Below, in pieces: positions 62,898-64,000 of a stretch of 64,000 nt of DNA (the first letter of the stretch is position 1; each line of letters starts with the position of its first letter). The translations under genes were made by a program, and so were the position numbers. The DNA lies in assembly GCA_936914845.1 (NCBI GenBank), contig CAKZGE010000003.1, positions 186,001 to 250,000 of the forward strand. Direction: 5' to 3'. Origin of the DNA: an uncultured Chloracidobacterium sp. Lineage in GTDB: Bacteria; Acidobacteriota; Blastocatellia; Pyrinomonadales; Pyrinomonadaceae. A model generated the notes under the pieces. It did not search any database. It was not told the DNA's origin and worked only from the letters and a program-made list of their open reading frames with translations.

Positions 62898-64000
62898 TCA
62901 AATATCGAGATTTTTCACATCAAGTGCGTTGTCTTCGATAAATCGACGACGCGGTTCGACCTGGTCGCCCATCAGCACGGTAAAGATGCCGTCCGTTTCG
63001 ATGGCGTCTTCGATCCGTACCTGAAGCATGGTGCGCTTTTCCGGGTCCATCGTGGTTTCCCACAATTGTTCGGGGTTCATTTCGCCCAATCCTTTATAGC
63101 GCTGTATGCTCAGGTCCTTTTTGGCCAATGCTGTCACCTTTTCCACCAGCTCTCGGCGCGAATCGATCGTTTCGGCGGTGTCGCCCTCACCTAAGGTAAA
63201 GGGGGCCGAAAATGTTGATTCCAGCTTGCCCAACAGCTCCAGGGCCTTCTGAAATTCGACATAGCTAGCTATATTCCAATCGAAAAGTATCCGCACATTA
63301 TGCGGCGTTGTTATTTCGATCTCAAACAAACCGTGCTCTTCGTCGCTCATCAATTCGGTTGAATATCCGGCGTCCGCAATGCGTTTTTCGATCTGAGCCA
63401 GCAATTCTTCCTGTTCAAAAACTTTTCGCAGCTTTACATTTTCTTTGGTAAGTACACCTTCTTTGCCCGCAAAACCTTCGACGATCGCAGTCAAAAGCGG
63501 TGTTTCATGGCCCAAACGGCGAACGAACCTGTCAAAATAGCCGCTGAATTCGATGGCCTGTTCCAGAAATTTGCCTAGTTCGCGGCCGGAAAGTTCCTTT
63601 TCGTTGTTCGAAACTTTCAGATCATCCGTGCCCATCCGCATCAAAAATTGGTCCATCGCCTTTTCATTTTTGATGTATTCCTCTTTTTTACCGCGCTTTA
63701 CCTTATAAAGCGGCGGCTGGGCGATATACACAAATCCTTGTTCGAGCAGCTCCGGCATTTGCCGGTAAAAGAATGTCAGCAACAAGGTGCGAATGTGGCT
63801 GCCGTCAACGTCAGCATCCGTCATCAAACATATTTTGTGATAACGGAGTTTTTCAACATCGAAATCCTCTTTACCGATGCCGGTGCCGAGGGCTGTGATC
63901 AAAGCTTTGATCTCGCCATGGCCCAGCATTTTATCAAACCGGGTCTTTTCTACGTTCAAGATCTTACCCTTGAGCGGTAGAACCGCTTGATTTTTTCGAT
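62898..64000 (-). CDS. gyrB: DNA gyrase subunit B, C-terminal part (5' end off window)
   Basis: Partial, open past the right edge; upstream residues QAVLPLKGKILNVEK continue the normal GyrB sequence, so the apparent start at 63959 is not real. The TOPRIM domain shows MTDADVDGSHIRTLLLTFF, followed by a roughly 170-residue insert of the type found in many Gram-negative GyrBs, then QRYKGLGEMNPEQLWETTMD and the terminal FIEDNALDVKNLDI, diagnostic of GyrB over ParE. Subunit B supplies ATP hydrolysis and the metal site for negative supercoiling. The convergent reductase remnant ends 115 bp away. Confidence 0.96.
   Translation of the reverse strand, partial: RKNQAVLPLKGKILNVEKTRFDKMLGHGEIKALITALGTGIGKEDFDVEKLRYHKICLMTDADVDGSHIRTLLLTFFYRQMPELLEQGFVYIAQPPLYKVKRGKKEEYIKNEKAMDQFLMRMGTDDLKVSNNEKELSGRELGKFLEQAIEFSGYFDRFVRRLGHETPLLTAIVEGFAGKEGVLTKENVKLRKVFEQEELLAQIEKRIADAGYSTELMSDEEHGLFEIEITTPHNVRILFDWNIASYVEFQKALELLGKLESTFSAPFTLGEGDTAETIDSRRELVEKVTALAKKDLSIQRYKGLGEMNPEQLWETTMDPEKRTMLQVRIEDAIETDGIFTVLMGDQVEPRRRFIEDNALDVKNLDI

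Noticed and set aside
62898..63959. GyrB fragment starting at 63959 as a short complete gene
   Set aside because: The frame continues upstream through the window edge with conserved GyrB residues, so it is simply cut by the window.

Overview
The window looks like chromosomal DNA of a Gram-negative, heterotrophic bacterium. The best guess is Acidobacteriota (Blastocatellia/Pyrinomonadaceae-like). The guess rests on two very large outer-membrane receptors that start with a carboxypeptidase-regulatory-like domain, a Tat-exported DUF1501 protein, secreted alpha-mannosidases, and frequent palindromic repeats within and between genes. This is inference from gene content; no rRNA is present. I see no rRNA, tRNA or CRISPR array.

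Layout. (1) 1-12.6 kb, a patchwork of housekeeping and accessory genes. The left edge holds a RecQ-like helicase resembling DpdF and, overlapping it, only the C-terminal half of a SNF2-like helicase resembling DpdE. Both are parts of the Dpd 7-deazaguanine DNA-modification system. The helicase is cut off where a response-regulator gene begins (about 4.1 kb). Then come a radical SAM protein, an RRM RNA-binding protein divergent from a DEAD-box helicase, a small zinc/CarD-like protein, a fatty-acid desaturase and small hypotheticals. An AT-rich stretch (11.4-12.45 kb) carries IS-end-like repeats and gene fragments. It ends in a chimeric thioesterase/zinc-finger remnant at about 12.64 kb. (2) 12.7-20.1 kb: divergent argH and argG, a parDE toxin-antitoxin pair with an overlapping pentapeptide-like gene, a frameshifted lipoprotein-like gene, and a GH19-type cell-wall hydrolase with a lipoprotein partner. 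(3) 20.1-44.6 kb, mostly minus strand: a glycan-use region with GH92 and GH38 alpha-mannosidases, a six-hairpin glycosidase, an esterase, an enolase-superfamily sugar-acid dehydratase, a TonB receptor, a sugar-binding protein, a dehydrogenase, a sodium/solute symporter and a ROK repressor. A short DNA polymerase and a REP-associated transposase with its palindromes interrupt it. (4) 45-56 kb: a TetR-controlled operon coding for a TonB receptor, hydrolase, unusual KAS III-like enzyme, acyl-CoA ligase, second hydrolase, MaoC hydratase and MFS transporter. It probably handles a fatty-acyl or ester compound. (5) 56-64 kb: an M1 peptidase, a cyclophilin, an M1-like protein without zinc ligands, aat, a reductase gene broken by a 10-bp tandem duplication, and the 3' part of gyrB at the right edge.

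How the genes fit together. In the mannose-glycan region the TonB receptor would import oligosaccharides across the outer membrane. Exported GH92, GH38 and six-hairpin enzymes would trim them, and the symporter, dehydrogenase and dehydratase would take up and process the sugars under the ROK repressor. In the TetR operon, two copies of one palindrome (before the receptor gene and before tetR) suggest autoregulation and coordinate control. The strongest candidates for something new are the KAS III-like enzyme with altered active site inside this operon, the truncated Dpd edge, the palindrome inserted within the GH92 reading frame, and the zinc-less M1 protein.
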